From: Pedobacter sp. SYSU D00535
Lineage (GTDB): Bacteria > Bacteroidota > Bacteroidia > Sphingobacteriales > Sphingobacteriaceae
DNA length: 64,000 nt
Reading direction: 5' to 3'
Assembly (NCBI RefSeq): GCF_017355855.1
Contig: NZ_JAFEWD010000012.1
Span: 1-64,000 of the forward strand
How positions within the stretch are numbered: the stretch's first letter is position 1; every line of letters begins with the position of its first letter. The position numbers were made by a program, and so were the translations under genes. The notes under the pieces are model-generated. The model made no database searches and was not told where the DNA came from. It saw only the letters and a program-made list of their open reading frames with translations. Positions 27,044-34,817 of this stretch are shown piece by piece.

Positions 27044-27664
27044 TTAATCCCTACCCTCCATAGAAGTAATCAAACTAAACTTGTTTACTTCCTGAGCTTG
27101 TAATATGTCGATTACTTTTTTGATAGTTGGATACTCCTCTTCTGAATCACCCTTGATACTAACACGCATTGCGGTATTATTTATCTCTTTAGTAGCAATC
27201 CGAGCGTTACGAATCCACTCGTATAATTCAGAAGCATTAGCCCCCACAGAATCAACTGGGATACCTGGCTGTGCTCCCGGTTTCATCCGATCTGCACCAC
27301 CCATAGCAATCAGTTGTTTCACGTTACCGATTGGCACTCCAAATGATTCAATCAATGAGAATCTTTCTTTCTCCTCTGGCGTAAATCCAACTTTATAACG
27401 TTCGCCCATCAACTCGAGTAAACGAGCTCTGACGGTTTGTCCGGCTACTCCGAAAAATACCTTTCCTTCACCAACAGTAATTGTAGCAATATCAGTAGTG
27501 GGTTGCTTGATCTGTACAGTTGAGGAAGGAGTATCAACCGGAAGAGGCTCTGGTTGGCGAGCGGTTGCTGTTAAAATGAAGAAAGTTAACAACAGAGCAG
27601 CTACGTCACACATTGCCGTCATATCTATATGGGTACTCTTTCTTGGAACTTTTACTCTAGGCAT
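27044..27664 (-). CDS. exbD: Biopolymer transport protein ExbD (first copy)
   Basis: ExbD-type subunit with helix IDMTAMCDVAALLLTFFIL (about 13-31) that retains the proton-carrying aspartate D20. The periplasmic region is longer than in the second copy (206 residues in all) and contains a VRARLLELMGERYKVGFTPEE stretch. It is preceded by a terminator-like hairpin at 27708-27739 that separates it from exbB. Confidence 0.92.
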   Translation of the reverse strand: MPRVKVPRKSTHIDMTAMCDVAALLLTFFILTATARQPEPLPVDTPSSTVQIKQPTTDIATITVGEGKVFFGVAGQTVRARLLELMGERYKVGFTPEEKERFSLIESFGVPIGNVKQLIAMGGADRMKPGAQPGIPVDSVGANASELYEWIRNARIATKEINNTAMRVSIKGDSEEEYPTIKKVIDILQAQEVNKFSLITSMEGRD

Positions 27665-27707
27665 TGTTTAAAATTAATGGTCCCTTTAATCTTTTAATAT
27701 AGTGATG

Positions 27708-27739
27708 AAAAAGGCCCGCATTTTCCATAAATGCGGACC
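27708..27739 (-). terminator. Attenuator-like hairpin between exbB and exbD
   Basis: Arms ggcccgcattt and aaatgcggacc (27713-27739, one G-T pair) form a GC-rich stem. Read leftward a run of five T residues follows (A-run 27708-27712). It lies in the 93-base gap after exbB, inside an otherwise close-packed operon, so it is more likely a partial terminator than the end of the transcript. Confidence 0.6.
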
Positions 27740-27757
27740 AAAATATTTCACTAAATT

Positions 27758-28585
27758 TTATTTATGGGTACTCGCGTATGTTTGTACAATTGAGAAACCA
27801 GCTTCGTCAATTGAATAGGTCAGCTTATCAATTTTTGAAGTGAAGATATTGTACATGATAATAGCGATAGTAGACGTAAGGATTCCTGTAGCAGTATTGA
27901 TAAGAGCTTCAGAAATACCGTTAGCTAACTGAGCCTGGTCAGGAGCACCTGCAGTTGCCAAACCGGCGAAGGCCTTGATCATACCTGATACTGTACCTAG
28001 TAGTCCTGTCAAAGTACCTACAGAAACCAGAGTTGCGATAACTGTCAAGTTTTGCTCTAGCATTGGCATTTCAAGAGCCGTTGCTTCCTCGATATCTTTC
28101 TGGATAGCCAAAGAAGCTTGCTCGGTATCTAATCTAGAATCTTGCTCCACTTCACGGTATTTTTTCAAACCAGATTTGATAACGTTCGCTACGGAACCTT
28201 TCTGCTTATCACACTCGGCCATAGCAGCCTCGATATTTCCTGCTGTAAGATATCCCTGAATTTTCTTTACGAATACATCGACGTTGCCACTTCCAGTAGC
28301 TTTGTTAATTACGAAGTACCGCTCAATAGAAAACACGATTACCATTAATAACATCCCGATAAGTACAGGCACGATAAAACCACCTTTATAAACCATTCCG
28401 AAATAGTTACCTGGAAGTGGGTGACCGTTTTCAGGATCGCCTCCTTCAAAGTTTGTAGGACTTCCCATTACGAATTTCCACAATAAGGCGCCAATAACAA
28501 GGCAAATGATGATCGTAAGACTTGCAAAAATGTTTGAACCAGAGCTTTCTTTTTTCGCTGTTGTTGGTTTTGGTGCGGTTGCCAT
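27758..28585 (-). CDS. exbB: MotA/TolQ/ExbB proton channel protein
   Basis: Pentameric inner-membrane channel subunit that, with ExbD, converts proton flow into work on TonB. It has 275 residues. An N-terminal helix (about 20-40) and a second one (about 72-90) are followed by the conserved ExbB core with LTVIATLVSVGTLTGLLGTV and GISEALINTATGILTSTIAI helices (about 178-245). It is the first gene of the operon. The upstream 300 bases have only imperfect -7 matches (for example TAACTTTA). Confidence 0.94.
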   Translation of the reverse strand: MATAPKPTTAKKESSGSNIFASLTIIICLVIGALLWKFVMGSPTNFEGGDPENGHPLPGNYFGMVYKGGFIVPVLIGMLLMVIVFSIERYFVINKATGSGNVDVFVKKIQGYLTAGNIEAAMAECDKQKGSVANVIKSGLKKYREVEQDSRLDTEQASLAIQKDIEEATALEMPMLEQNLTVIATLVSVGTLTGLLGTVSGMIKAFAGLATAGAPDQAQLANGISEALINTATGILTSTIAIIMYNIFTSKIDKLTYSIDEAGFSIVQTYASTHK

Positions 28586-28891
28586 TTTTTAAAATTTAGT
28601 TTTTAGTTTAATTAAAGTTATAAAATTGATACTCGTTTTTTGCACTGCCTTCTTGCAGCAGCCTAACAAAAATAGATTTTTACGGTAAATAAAAACATGA
28701 TTGAAATTATATTTCATCATTCCTGTTTCAGCAGCTCCCATCCATAGGGCAAGTAATTCCAATTGCCCAAAAAAGCCTTATTTGAAGCATTTACTGTACA
28801 ATGAAAGCCATTTTTTTTTTCAAATGCAAATTGCAATAAAAAAGTTATGGTCTATTTTTTGGTTTTTTGTTATTTCTACTGTGTTTTCCTT
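28586..28891. other. Intergenic region between exbB and the SUI1-like gene
   Basis: 306 bases, AT-rich. It must hold the exbB promoter and the 3' end of the leftward SUI1-like transcript. A small inverted repeat gggcaa (28747-28752) / ttgccc (28763-28768) is present without a clear T-run on either side. A 64-codon rightward frame at 28701 starts with TTG and resembles nothing I know. Confidence 0.5.
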
Positions 28892-29236
28892 TTAGCCACC
28901 CGATTTCTTAACCTTGTAGTTACTTGATTTTAACAATTCGATAACCTTGTCTCTGAAGTCGCCCTGGACTAAAATCTCACCGTCCTTTGCAGAACCGCCG
29001 GTGCCGCATTTCTGTTTTAACATCTTGCCCAGGGTAATCAGATCTTCTTCTTTTCCTACAAAGCCAGTGATTAAAGTTACTGCTTTTCCTCCTCTCTGTT
29101 TTTTATCTAACTGAACCCGCAAGTCCTGCTGCTGAGGTGGTAAAGTTTCCTGCTCCGACGCTTCATTATACTCATACTCAAATTCGGGATTAGTAGAGTA
29201 AACGACGCCACTGATATTTTTGTTTTTCTTTGACAT
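28892..29236 (-). CDS. SUI1/eIF1-like translation factor (YciH family)
   Basis: A 114-residue protein whose C-terminal two thirds match the SUI1/eIF1 fold: KQRGGKAVTLITGFVGKEED near 46-65, CGTGGSAKDGEILVQGDFRD near 76-95, then a basic tail. The bacterial YciH type is thought to affect the fidelity of initiator selection, but its role is not settled. It lies 3 bases after the lipid-kinase gene and is probably co-transcribed with it. Confidence 0.9.
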   Translation of the reverse strand: MSKKNKNISGVVYSTNPEFEYEYNEASEQETLPPQQQDLRVQLDKKQRGGKAVTLITGFVGKEEDLITLGKMLKQKCGTGGSAKDGEILVQGDFRDKVIELLKSSNYKVKKSGG

Positions 29237-29239
29237 AAG

Positions 29240-30112
29240 CTAATGTAAAACAGTTAGGGATAGGGGCTTTACCTGAATCAGAATTTCCGAATTCACTTCT
29301 TTCGGTTCTCCGTCAACATGAACAGTCTGGGGCTCACTCGTTTCTATACGAATATTCTTACCTTTTATTATTTCGATATACCTTGATTTATCACAACTTT
29401 TCTTAAACATGTGATACCCCATCACCGGAAATTGATACAAGGGGAACGGTTTGACAATGACTACGTCTAGTAATCCGTCTGTCAGCGACGCAGTTGGGGA
29501 AATATGAGCGTTGTTCCCAAATTGAGAGGAGTTTGCTATGCTTATCATAAAAGCTTTCCGCTCTATCGGCACTCCGTCAATCTCCAACTTGTAATATTTC
29601 GGCTTGTAGTTAACGATTTCATTGAAGGTAGCGTTAATATAACCTCGAAGCCCTCGCGACTCTAATTTAGAGAAGCAGTAGCTGATGTGAGCGTCGAATC
29701 CTATCCCCCCAATGTTGAAAAACTTCCAGTTATTCAGGCTAGCTGTGTCGATCGTCTGATAATTTAGTCGGTTGATTGCTCGGATTGCCTTTGGGTGACT
29801 AAGAGGAATGCCTAACGACCGGGCTAAACCATTCCCAGAACCACAGGGGACGATGCCCATCATACTCTGGCTTCCTTCTAAAGCGGAAGCAACTTCGTTA
29901 ATTGTTCCATCACCTCCAACTGCCACAACTATATCTGCCCTTTGCTTTACAGCGTCCTCCGCTAGCTCAAACGCGTGGTTTGGCCGCTGAGTAATAGAAA
30001 ATCGGGGGTCAAAAACGCGCAAATCGAGCGATGATTCAACCAATTTTTCAAACCCCTTTTTGCTTCTACCTCCTGATATAGGATTAATTATGAATACTAC
30101 TTGCCTTTTCAA
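29240..30112 (-). CDS. Diacylglycerol kinase-family lipid kinase (YegS/DgkB type)
   Basis: Soluble lipid kinase that phosphorylates diacylglycerol or a related lipid with ATP. The nucleotide-binding GGDGT motif is at 66-70, preceded by VVAV. The N-terminal INPISGG (9-15) and PCGSGNGLARSL segments are standard. It has 290 residues. The first codon is TTG at 30112. There is no upstream in-frame ATG, and the first internal Met is beyond the essential N-terminal motif, so the TTG start is well supported. It is divergent from metK. Confidence 0.9.
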   Translation of the reverse strand: MKRQVVFIINPISGGRSKKGFEKLVESSLDLRVFDPRFSITQRPNHAFELAEDAVKQRADIVVAVGGDGTINEVASALEGSQSMMGIVPCGSGNGLARSLGIPLSHPKAIRAINRLNYQTIDTASLNNWKFFNIGGIGFDAHISYCFSKLESRGLRGYINATFNEIVNYKPKYYKLEIDGVPIERKAFMISIANSSQFGNNAHISPTASLTDGLLDVVIVKPFPLYQFPVMGYHMFKKSCDKSRYIEIIKGKNIRIETSEPQTVHVDGEPKEVNSEILIQVKPLSLTVLH

Positions 30113-30161
30113 TTGTAAAAGCGAAAATAAGCTTTAATTTTTCGCAATTTAAAAATTATTG

Positions 30162-30169
30162 TACTTTAG
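30162..30169 (+). promoter_or_regulatory. Possible -7 promoter box of metK
   Basis: TACTTTAG matches TAnnTTTG with one mismatch. A start site about 5-8 bases downstream would place the SAM-II aptamer at the very 5' end of the mRNA, which supports the assignment. Confidence 0.4.
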
Positions 30170-30182
30170 CCTCCGCAAAAAA

Positions 30183-30246
30183 GTGGACTGATTTGCTGTG
30201 TTTTCAAGCTAAAACAAGATTGCAACCACGTAAAAAAAAGTGCTAA
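30183..30246 (+). promoter_or_regulatory. SAM-II riboswitch upstream of metK
   Basis: The layout matches the SAM-II (metA-type) pseudoknot. P1 is GTGG (30183-30186) paired with CCAC (30226-30229). The conserved CTGATTTG loop (30188-30195) follows the 5' arm, TTGCAA (30220-30225) precedes the 3' P1 arm, then comes an A-rich stretch and the GTGCTAA end (30240-30246). GCA (222-224 in the 30 kb block) can pair with TGC (241-243) as P2. A 6-bp extra hairpin (TGTTTT/AAAACA, 30199-30216) is inserted in the P1 loop. It ends 69 bases before the metK ATG. SAM-II normally represses translation or transcription when SAM is abundant. Confidence 0.82.
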
Positions 30247-30315
30247 TTCTGAACTGATTTTTACTTTCCCCGCAACGCATTCCACTGTACATTTAAAAAA
30301 GTTTAGAAAAAAGAT

Positions 30316-31569
30316 ATGCCTTATTTATTTACATCTGAATCTGTATCGGAAGGACATCCGGATAAAGTTGCAGATCAAATCTCTGATGCGCTAATTGACA
30401 ATTTTTTAGCGTGGGATGCCGACTCGAAAGTGGCGTGTGAAACATTGGTAACGACTGGTCAGGTTGTACTTGCCGGAGAAGTGAAGTCTAACACCTATCT
30501 GGACGTGCAGAAAATCACCCGCGATGTGATCCGTAAGATTGGGTATACCAAGTCTGAGTATATGTTTGAAGCGAACTCTTGCGGTATCTTATCGGCAATT
30601 CACGAGCAATCTGCTGATATTAATCAGGGAGTAGATCGTAAGGAAAAGCAAGAACAAGGTGCCGGAGATCAGGGAATGATGTTCGGTTATGCCACTAGCG
30701 AAACGGCAAACTATATGCCGCTGGCCCTGGACCTGGCCCATAAAATTTTAGAAGAATTAGCAGGACTGCGTCGGGATGGAGATGCCATTTCTTACCTCCG
30801 CCCTGATGCAAAATCTCAGGTAACTATCGAATATAGCGATGATCATAAGCCGGTCCGCATTGATGCAATTGTAGTATCAACGCAACATGACGACTTTGAT
30901 ACGGAGGAGAACATGCAGCAGAAGATCCGCGAGGATATTATTAATATTCTAATCCCTCGTGTTAAAGCTCATCTCACTCCAGAACTTCAGGCACTTTTCA
31001 ATGATGATATCAAATATCACATCAATCCTACTGGTAAATTCGTAATTGGCGGCCCTCACGGGGACACCGGCTTAACTGGTAGAAAAATCATCGTTGACAC
31101 TTATGGAGGAAAAGGAGCGCATGGAGGCGGTGCTTTTTCAGGGAAGGATCCATCTAAAGTAGATCGTTCTGCAGCATACGCTACTCGCCATATTGCAAAA
31201 AATATGGTCGCAGCAGGCATCTGTGATGAAATTCTGGTTCAGGTCTCTTATGCGATCGGCGTTAAAGATCCAATGGGAATTTACGTAAATACGTATGGGA
31301 CATCTAAAGTTGATTTAACAGACGGCGAAATTGCTCAAAAAGTATCGCAAATTTTTGACATGACTCCTTACGGGATCGAAACGCGCTTAAAACTTCGCAA
31401 CCCTATATATGCTGAAACTGCTGCCTATGGTCACATGGGCCGGAAGCCAGAAACTGTAACCAAAGTGTTCGAAGGTGCTAACGGCGAGACAAAACAGGTA
31501 GAGGTGGAGCTTTTTACCTGGGAGAAACTTGATTTTGTTGACAAAGTGAAACAAGCTTTCGGCGTTTAA
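30316..31569 (+). CDS. metK: S-adenosylmethionine synthetase
   Basis: Makes S-adenosylmethionine from methionine and ATP in the cytoplasm. It has 417 residues. Signatures are [12 protein letters not shown] near 116-127 (methionine/ATP loop), [20 protein letters not shown] near 241-260, and [19 protein letters not shown] near 264-282. Preceded by a SAM-II riboswitch, so its own product should repress it. Followed by a strong terminator. Confidence 0.97.
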   Translation: MPYLFTSESVSEGHPDKVADQISDALIDNFLAWDADSKVACETLVTTGQVVLAGEVKSNTYLDVQKITRDVIRKIGYTKSEYMFEANSCGILSAIHEQSADINQGVDRKEKQEQGAGDQGMMFGYATSETANYMPLALDLAHKILEELAGLRRDGDAISYLRPDAKSQVTIEYSDDHKPVRIDAIVVSTQHDDFDTEENMQQKIREDIINILIPRVKAHLTPELQALFNDDIKYHINPTGKFVIGGPHGDTGLTGRKIIVDTYGGKGAHGGGAFSGKDPSKVDRSAAYATRHIAKNMVAAGICDEILVQVSYAIGVKDPMGIYVNTYGTSKVDLTDGEIAQKVSQIFDMTPYGIETRLKLRNPIYAETAAYGHMGRKPETVTKVFEGANGETKQVEVELFTWEKLDFVDKVKQAFGV

Positions 31570-31590
31570 GCGAAAAACAATTACTGAAAT

Positions 31591-31627
31591 AAAAGCCTTC
31601 TGTACCACCAGAAGGCTTTTTTATTTT
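31591..31627 (+). terminator. Terminator after metK
   Basis: Perfect 12-base arms at 31591-31602 and 31609-31620 (aaaagccttctg and its complement) with a 6-base loop. The 3' arm ends in TTTT and is followed by TTATTTT. Confidence 0.9.
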
Positions 31628-31637
31628 AATTTGCGCT

Positions 31638-32198
31638 ATGATAGATGAAAGCAGAAATCCGTGGAAGATTCTGTCGGAAAAAGAGATCTATGACAACCGA
31701 TGGATTAATGTTACAGAGTATCAGGTCATTAACCCTTCCGGGGGACAGGGTATTTACGGCAAGGTACATTTCAAAAACCTTGGGATCGGGATTCTACCTT
31801 TGGACGATGAAATGCATACCTGGTTGGTAGGACAGTATCGATTCACATTGAACCAATATACCTGGGAAATACCCGAAGGGGGCTGTCCTTTAGGAACTGA
31901 CCCTCTCGAAACTGCAAAAAGAGAACTGCTGGAAGAGACGGGACTTACTGCGACAGAATGGACCCATCTGATGCCCTTTCACCTCTCGAACTCCGTTTGT
32001 GATGAATTTGGGCATATCTTTATGGCGAGAGGGCTGCAACAGGGACAGTCGGAGCCAGAAGAGACGGAGGAACTGCAGGTGAAACGAGTACCGTTTGAAG
32101 AAGCTTACCAAATGGTTGTATCAGGAAGAATCACCGATTCATTGAGCGTTGCCGCAATATTGAGAGTGAAGACTTTACTACTGGAAAACAAGTTGTAG
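31638..32198 (+). CDS. NUDIX hydrolase (ADP-ribose pyrophosphatase-like)
   Basis: A 186-residue NUDIX protein, probably cleaving ADP-ribose or another nucleoside diphosphate sugar. The Nudix box covers about 87-108 and ends in RELLEETGL, with the metal-binding REx2EE core intact. The first glutamate of the usual G-x5-E-x7 pattern is threonine here. The EIPEGG lead-in and the general layout match ADP-ribose pyrophosphatases. It begins inside the tail of the metK terminator region and precedes plsC. Confidence 0.88.
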   Translation: MIDESRNPWKILSEKEIYDNRWINVTEYQVINPSGGQGIYGKVHFKNLGIGILPLDDEMHTWLVGQYRFTLNQYTWEIPEGGCPLGTDPLETAKRELLEETGLTATEWTHLMPFHLSNSVCDEFGHIFMARGLQQGQSEPEETEELQVKRVPFEEAYQMVVSGRITDSLSVAAILRVKTLLLENKL

Positions 32199-32209
32199 TA
32201 CCAGATCAA

Positions 32210-32217
32210 TACTTTTG
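32210..32217 (+). promoter_or_regulatory. -7 promoter box of plsC
   Basis: TACTTTTG, an exact TAnnTTTG match, ends 8 bases before the plsC ATG. A TTG lies 14 bases upstream (32193-32195), a little closer than the usual -33 spacing. Confidence 0.5.
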
Positions 32218-32225
32218 CTTTTGAC

Positions 32226-32990
32226 ATGAACAAGCTGTTAGGTTACTTTTTTACTCCCCTTCATTACTTTTTTTACGTTCTGTGTTTATTGATTTTCCAC
32301 CCGCTACAGTGGCTGGCACTTAAACTGGGAGGCTACAGCGCCCACAAAAAGGTGGTCGACATTCTAAATTTCTTTTTAGTAAGCACTTTTTATTTGGCGG
32401 GAACCAGGGTCATCTTTAAAAACGAGTACCAGCTCCCTGAGAGCAGATCGATTATTTTTGTGGCCAATCACCAAAGCATGTTCGATATACCTCCCCTTAT
32501 TTGGTTTTTGAGAAAATATCACGCCAAGTTTATTTCAAAAATTGAACTAACAAAAGGTATCCCCAGCGTATCTTTCAACCTTAAGTATGGCGGAGGAGCA
32601 AACATTGATAGGAAAGATCCTAAACAGTCCATCATGGAGTTGATGAAGTTGGGACAGCGTATGAAAGATAACAATTGGTCTGCCGTTATATTCCCGGAAG
32701 GCACGCGATCGAAAACAGGAGTCCTGAAGCCTTTTAATACTGCTGGAGTTGCAACCTTGTTAAAAAAGGCACCGGAAGCTCTCATCGTACCCATTGCTAT
32801 TGAAAACTCCTGGAAAATAGTGCAGTATGGGAAGTTCCCGTTAAGCTTTGGCGAGAAGATGATTCTTACCGTGTTGAGCCCCATCGAAACCGAGGGAAGG
32901 AAAGCGGATGAAATACTGAAGGAGGCGGAGCTTTTACTAAGAAGGCACCTAAAACAAGAGTTACCTGAGCAGGCGGCCTCCGCAGTCTAA
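32226..32990 (+). CDS. plsC: 1-acyl-sn-glycerol-3-phosphate acyltransferase
   Basis: Membrane-associated acyltransferase that adds the second acyl chain to make phosphatidic acid. The catalytic H-x4-D is H82-QSMF-D87 and the glycerol-phosphate-binding EGTRS is at 158-162. An N-terminal hydrophobic stretch (about 10-30) anchors it. It has 254 residues. Its stop codon overlaps the stop codon of the convergent LytTR regulator by a few bases. Confidence 0.93.
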   Translation: MNKLLGYFFTPLHYFFYVLCLLIFHPLQWLALKLGGYSAHKKVVDILNFFLVSTFYLAGTRVIFKNEYQLPESRSIIFVANHQSMFDIPPLIWFLRKYHAKFISKIELTKGIPSVSFNLKYGGGANIDRKDPKQSIMELMKLGQRMKDNNWSAVIFPEGTRSKTGVLKPFNTAGVATLLKKAPEALIVPIAIENSWKIVQYGKFPLSFGEKMILTVLSPIETEGRKADEILKEAELLLRRHLKQELPEQAASAV

Positions 32991-33718
32991 ATATTCTTAT
33001 CCTCTATCAATTTAAAAAAGCTTTCTCGATAAGTATCGCCGATCGGGATTATTTTGTCCTTAATCTGAATCCTACTACGTTCGATACTCTCTATTTTGTC
33101 AACAGAGACAATGTAGGACTTGTGGACCCGTGCAAACCTCCGGGCAGGCAGTGCCTCCTCCATCTTTTTCATATGCTGAAGCGTGATAATTCGTTCGCTA
33201 CCTGCAAAAATCGAAACGTAATCTTTTAATCCTTCAATATACAAAATATCGTTAATGTAGATTTTCTGAATGCGGTGTTCTGTCTTGACAAAGATGAAAT
33301 CCGGTGATTGACTTTCAACTATTCCAGCCTTCTCCACCACTGCAGGAGGAGCTTGAGCTAAAACCTGTTGTTGTGCCTGCACCTTTTGTACCGCCTTATA
33401 GAAGCGGTCGAAAGCTATTGGCTTCAATAGATAGTCGAGTACGTCCAATTCATAACCATCAAGGGCGTATTGCGAATACGCTGTCGTCAAAATTATATTC
33501 GACTTCCCATTAATGATTTTTACGAACTGAATCCCGGTCAGTTCGGGCATCTGAACATCGAGAAAAATGAGGTCAATTTTTTCCTGTTGAACAATTTGCA
33601 AAGCTTCAAAGGCACTTGTAGTAGCTTTAACAAGTTCAAGTGCAGGAATTTTCGCGATGTAATCGGTTAGGATATCAAGGGCCAAAGGTTCATCATCTAC
33701 AACAAGGCAGCGTATCAT
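32987..33718 (-). CDS. LytTR-type response regulator
   Basis: DNA-binding response regulator of the LytR/AlgR class. The receiver domain (1-120) has acidic residues D8 and D9 and phospho-acceptor D54 (in IFLDVQMPELTG), with lysine in the LLKPI segment near 104. After a Gln/Ala-rich linker (about 112-135) comes the LytTR domain (about 140-240) with HRIQKIYINDILYIEGLKDY and ARVHKSYIVSVDKIE segments. It has 243 residues. One base separates it from the kinase gene, so the two form a pair. Target genes are not evident. Confidence 0.94.
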   Translation of the reverse strand: MIRCLVVDDEPLALDILTDYIAKIPALELVKATTSAFEALQIVQQEKIDLIFLDVQMPELTGIQFVKIINGKSNIILTTAYSQYALDGYELDVLDYLLKPIAFDRFYKAVQKVQAQQQVLAQAPPAVVEKAGIVESQSPDFIFVKTEHRIQKIYINDILYIEGLKDYVSIFAGSERIITLQHMKKMEEALPARRFARVHKSYIVSVDKIESIERSRIQIKDKIIPIGDTYRESFFKLIEDKNI

Positions 33719-33719
33719 T

Positions 33720-34730
33720 TTATAAATCTAGAGATAATTCGCAATAGTATACAGAAGGAGTATCAGTAATATTCAATTTGTATTTGCCGGGGTAAAGGAG
33801 CTCTAACCTTCTCTTCACGTTATTTAGCCCTATGCCGCTGGTCAGATCTTTATTCTGCAAACTTTTCTTATTCCAGACATTGAATTGCAGTCCCGAGCCA
33901 TTAATTATTACCGCAAGCTTAATCGGATTTTCAGGATCGGAGGCGAGTCCATGTTTGAAAGCATTCTCGACAAAGGCTATAAGAATCAGGGGTGCAATGC
34001 GATGGTTAATATGACTTCCAGTTATATTAAACTCGACATAGGCCTCGTTCTTGAAGCGCAGCTTTTGCAGCTCGATGTAATTATCCAGATACCGTAACTC
34101 TCTTGACAGGTCAACCTGTACCTCATTGCTCTCCTGCAGCATATACCGCATTATTTCCGACAGCTTCAGAATTGCCTCGGGAGTTTTGTCAGACTTCTGA
34201 TAAGCCAAAGAATAGATGTTGTTTAGCGAATTGAAAAGAAAATGAGGGTTGATCTGGGACTTCAAAAAAGCCAGTTCCGCCGAAAGCTTATCCTTCTCCA
34301 GATTTTTCCGGATCTTTTCATTTACAAACCAGTCGGACGTAAACTTGAACGCGGTGCTGATAAAAACAAAAAAAGTGCTGGTAAAAACAGAGCCAAGAAA
34401 GTACTCCCAAAAACCAATGCGAGTTTGATTTTGTCCCCGGAGCAGCACCGTTTCCCAAAAGACATTTGCTAAACCGTATTTTATGAGCGCTGAAACAATA
34501 ATCAGCGAAGTTATGCTGACCGCGCAAGCAAGGTATCTTCTGGTGTTTAAGAAATTGGGCAGAAGATACAGGTAGTTTACATAGAACAAAGCGATGTTGA
34601 ACAGACCAAAATACAGGAATATGATGACGGAATCCTGCAGGGAACTGTTCCTACTTCCTACAAAAACAAAAAAGAGCAACAGCCCAAGCCATACGATGGA
34701 ATGAAGAAAAATTTGCCTTGCTTTACTCAT
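33720..34730 (-). CDS. LytS-type sensor histidine kinase
   Basis: Membrane sensor kinase of the His_kinase/LytS class. About four membrane helices lie in residues 8-130. The phospho-accepting H163 lies in SQINPHFLFNSLNNIYSLAY, followed by an HATPase with ENAFKHGL (N-box) and a GIGLNNVKRRLELLYPG end. It has 336 residues from the ATG at 34730; the TTG at 34733 adds one residue only. No extracellular sensor domain is seen, so the helices themselves probably sense. Partner: the LytTR regulator directly downstream. Confidence 0.93.
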   Translation of the reverse strand: MSKARQIFLHSIVWLGLLLFFVFVGSRNSSLQDSVIIFLYFGLFNIALFYVNYLYLLPNFLNTRRYLACAVSITSLIIVSALIKYGLANVFWETVLLRGQNQTRIGFWEYFLGSVFTSTFFVFISTAFKFTSDWFVNEKIRKNLEKDKLSAELAFLKSQINPHFLFNSLNNIYSLAYQKSDKTPEAILKLSEIMRYMLQESNEVQVDLSRELRYLDNYIELQKLRFKNEAYVEFNITGSHINHRIAPLILIAFVENAFKHGLASDPENPIKLAVIINGSGLQFNVWNKKSLQNKDLTSGIGLNNVKRRLELLYPGKYKLNITDTPSVYYCELSLDL

Positions 34731-34766
34731 CAAGGCAAATGTACTTCTATTCGGTAAAGTTTAAAT

Positions 34767-34774
34767 CAAATTTA
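34767..34774 (-). promoter_or_regulatory. -7 promoter box of the LytS/LytTR operon
   Basis: Read leftward this is TAAATTTG, an exact TAnnTTTG match, about 37 bases before the kinase ATG. A second exact match, TACATTTG, lies at 34736-34743 but is almost on the start codon. Confidence 0.5.
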
Positions 34775-34817
34775 GACGAAGCCCTGCTTTTTCTCTCTAA
34801 ACCGATAAATCTGTTCT

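Noticed and set aside
28701-28895. A 64-codon rightward frame between exbB and the SUI1-like gene
   Set aside because: TTG start, no promoter, no recognised family and overlaps the SUI1-like stop; chance frame.
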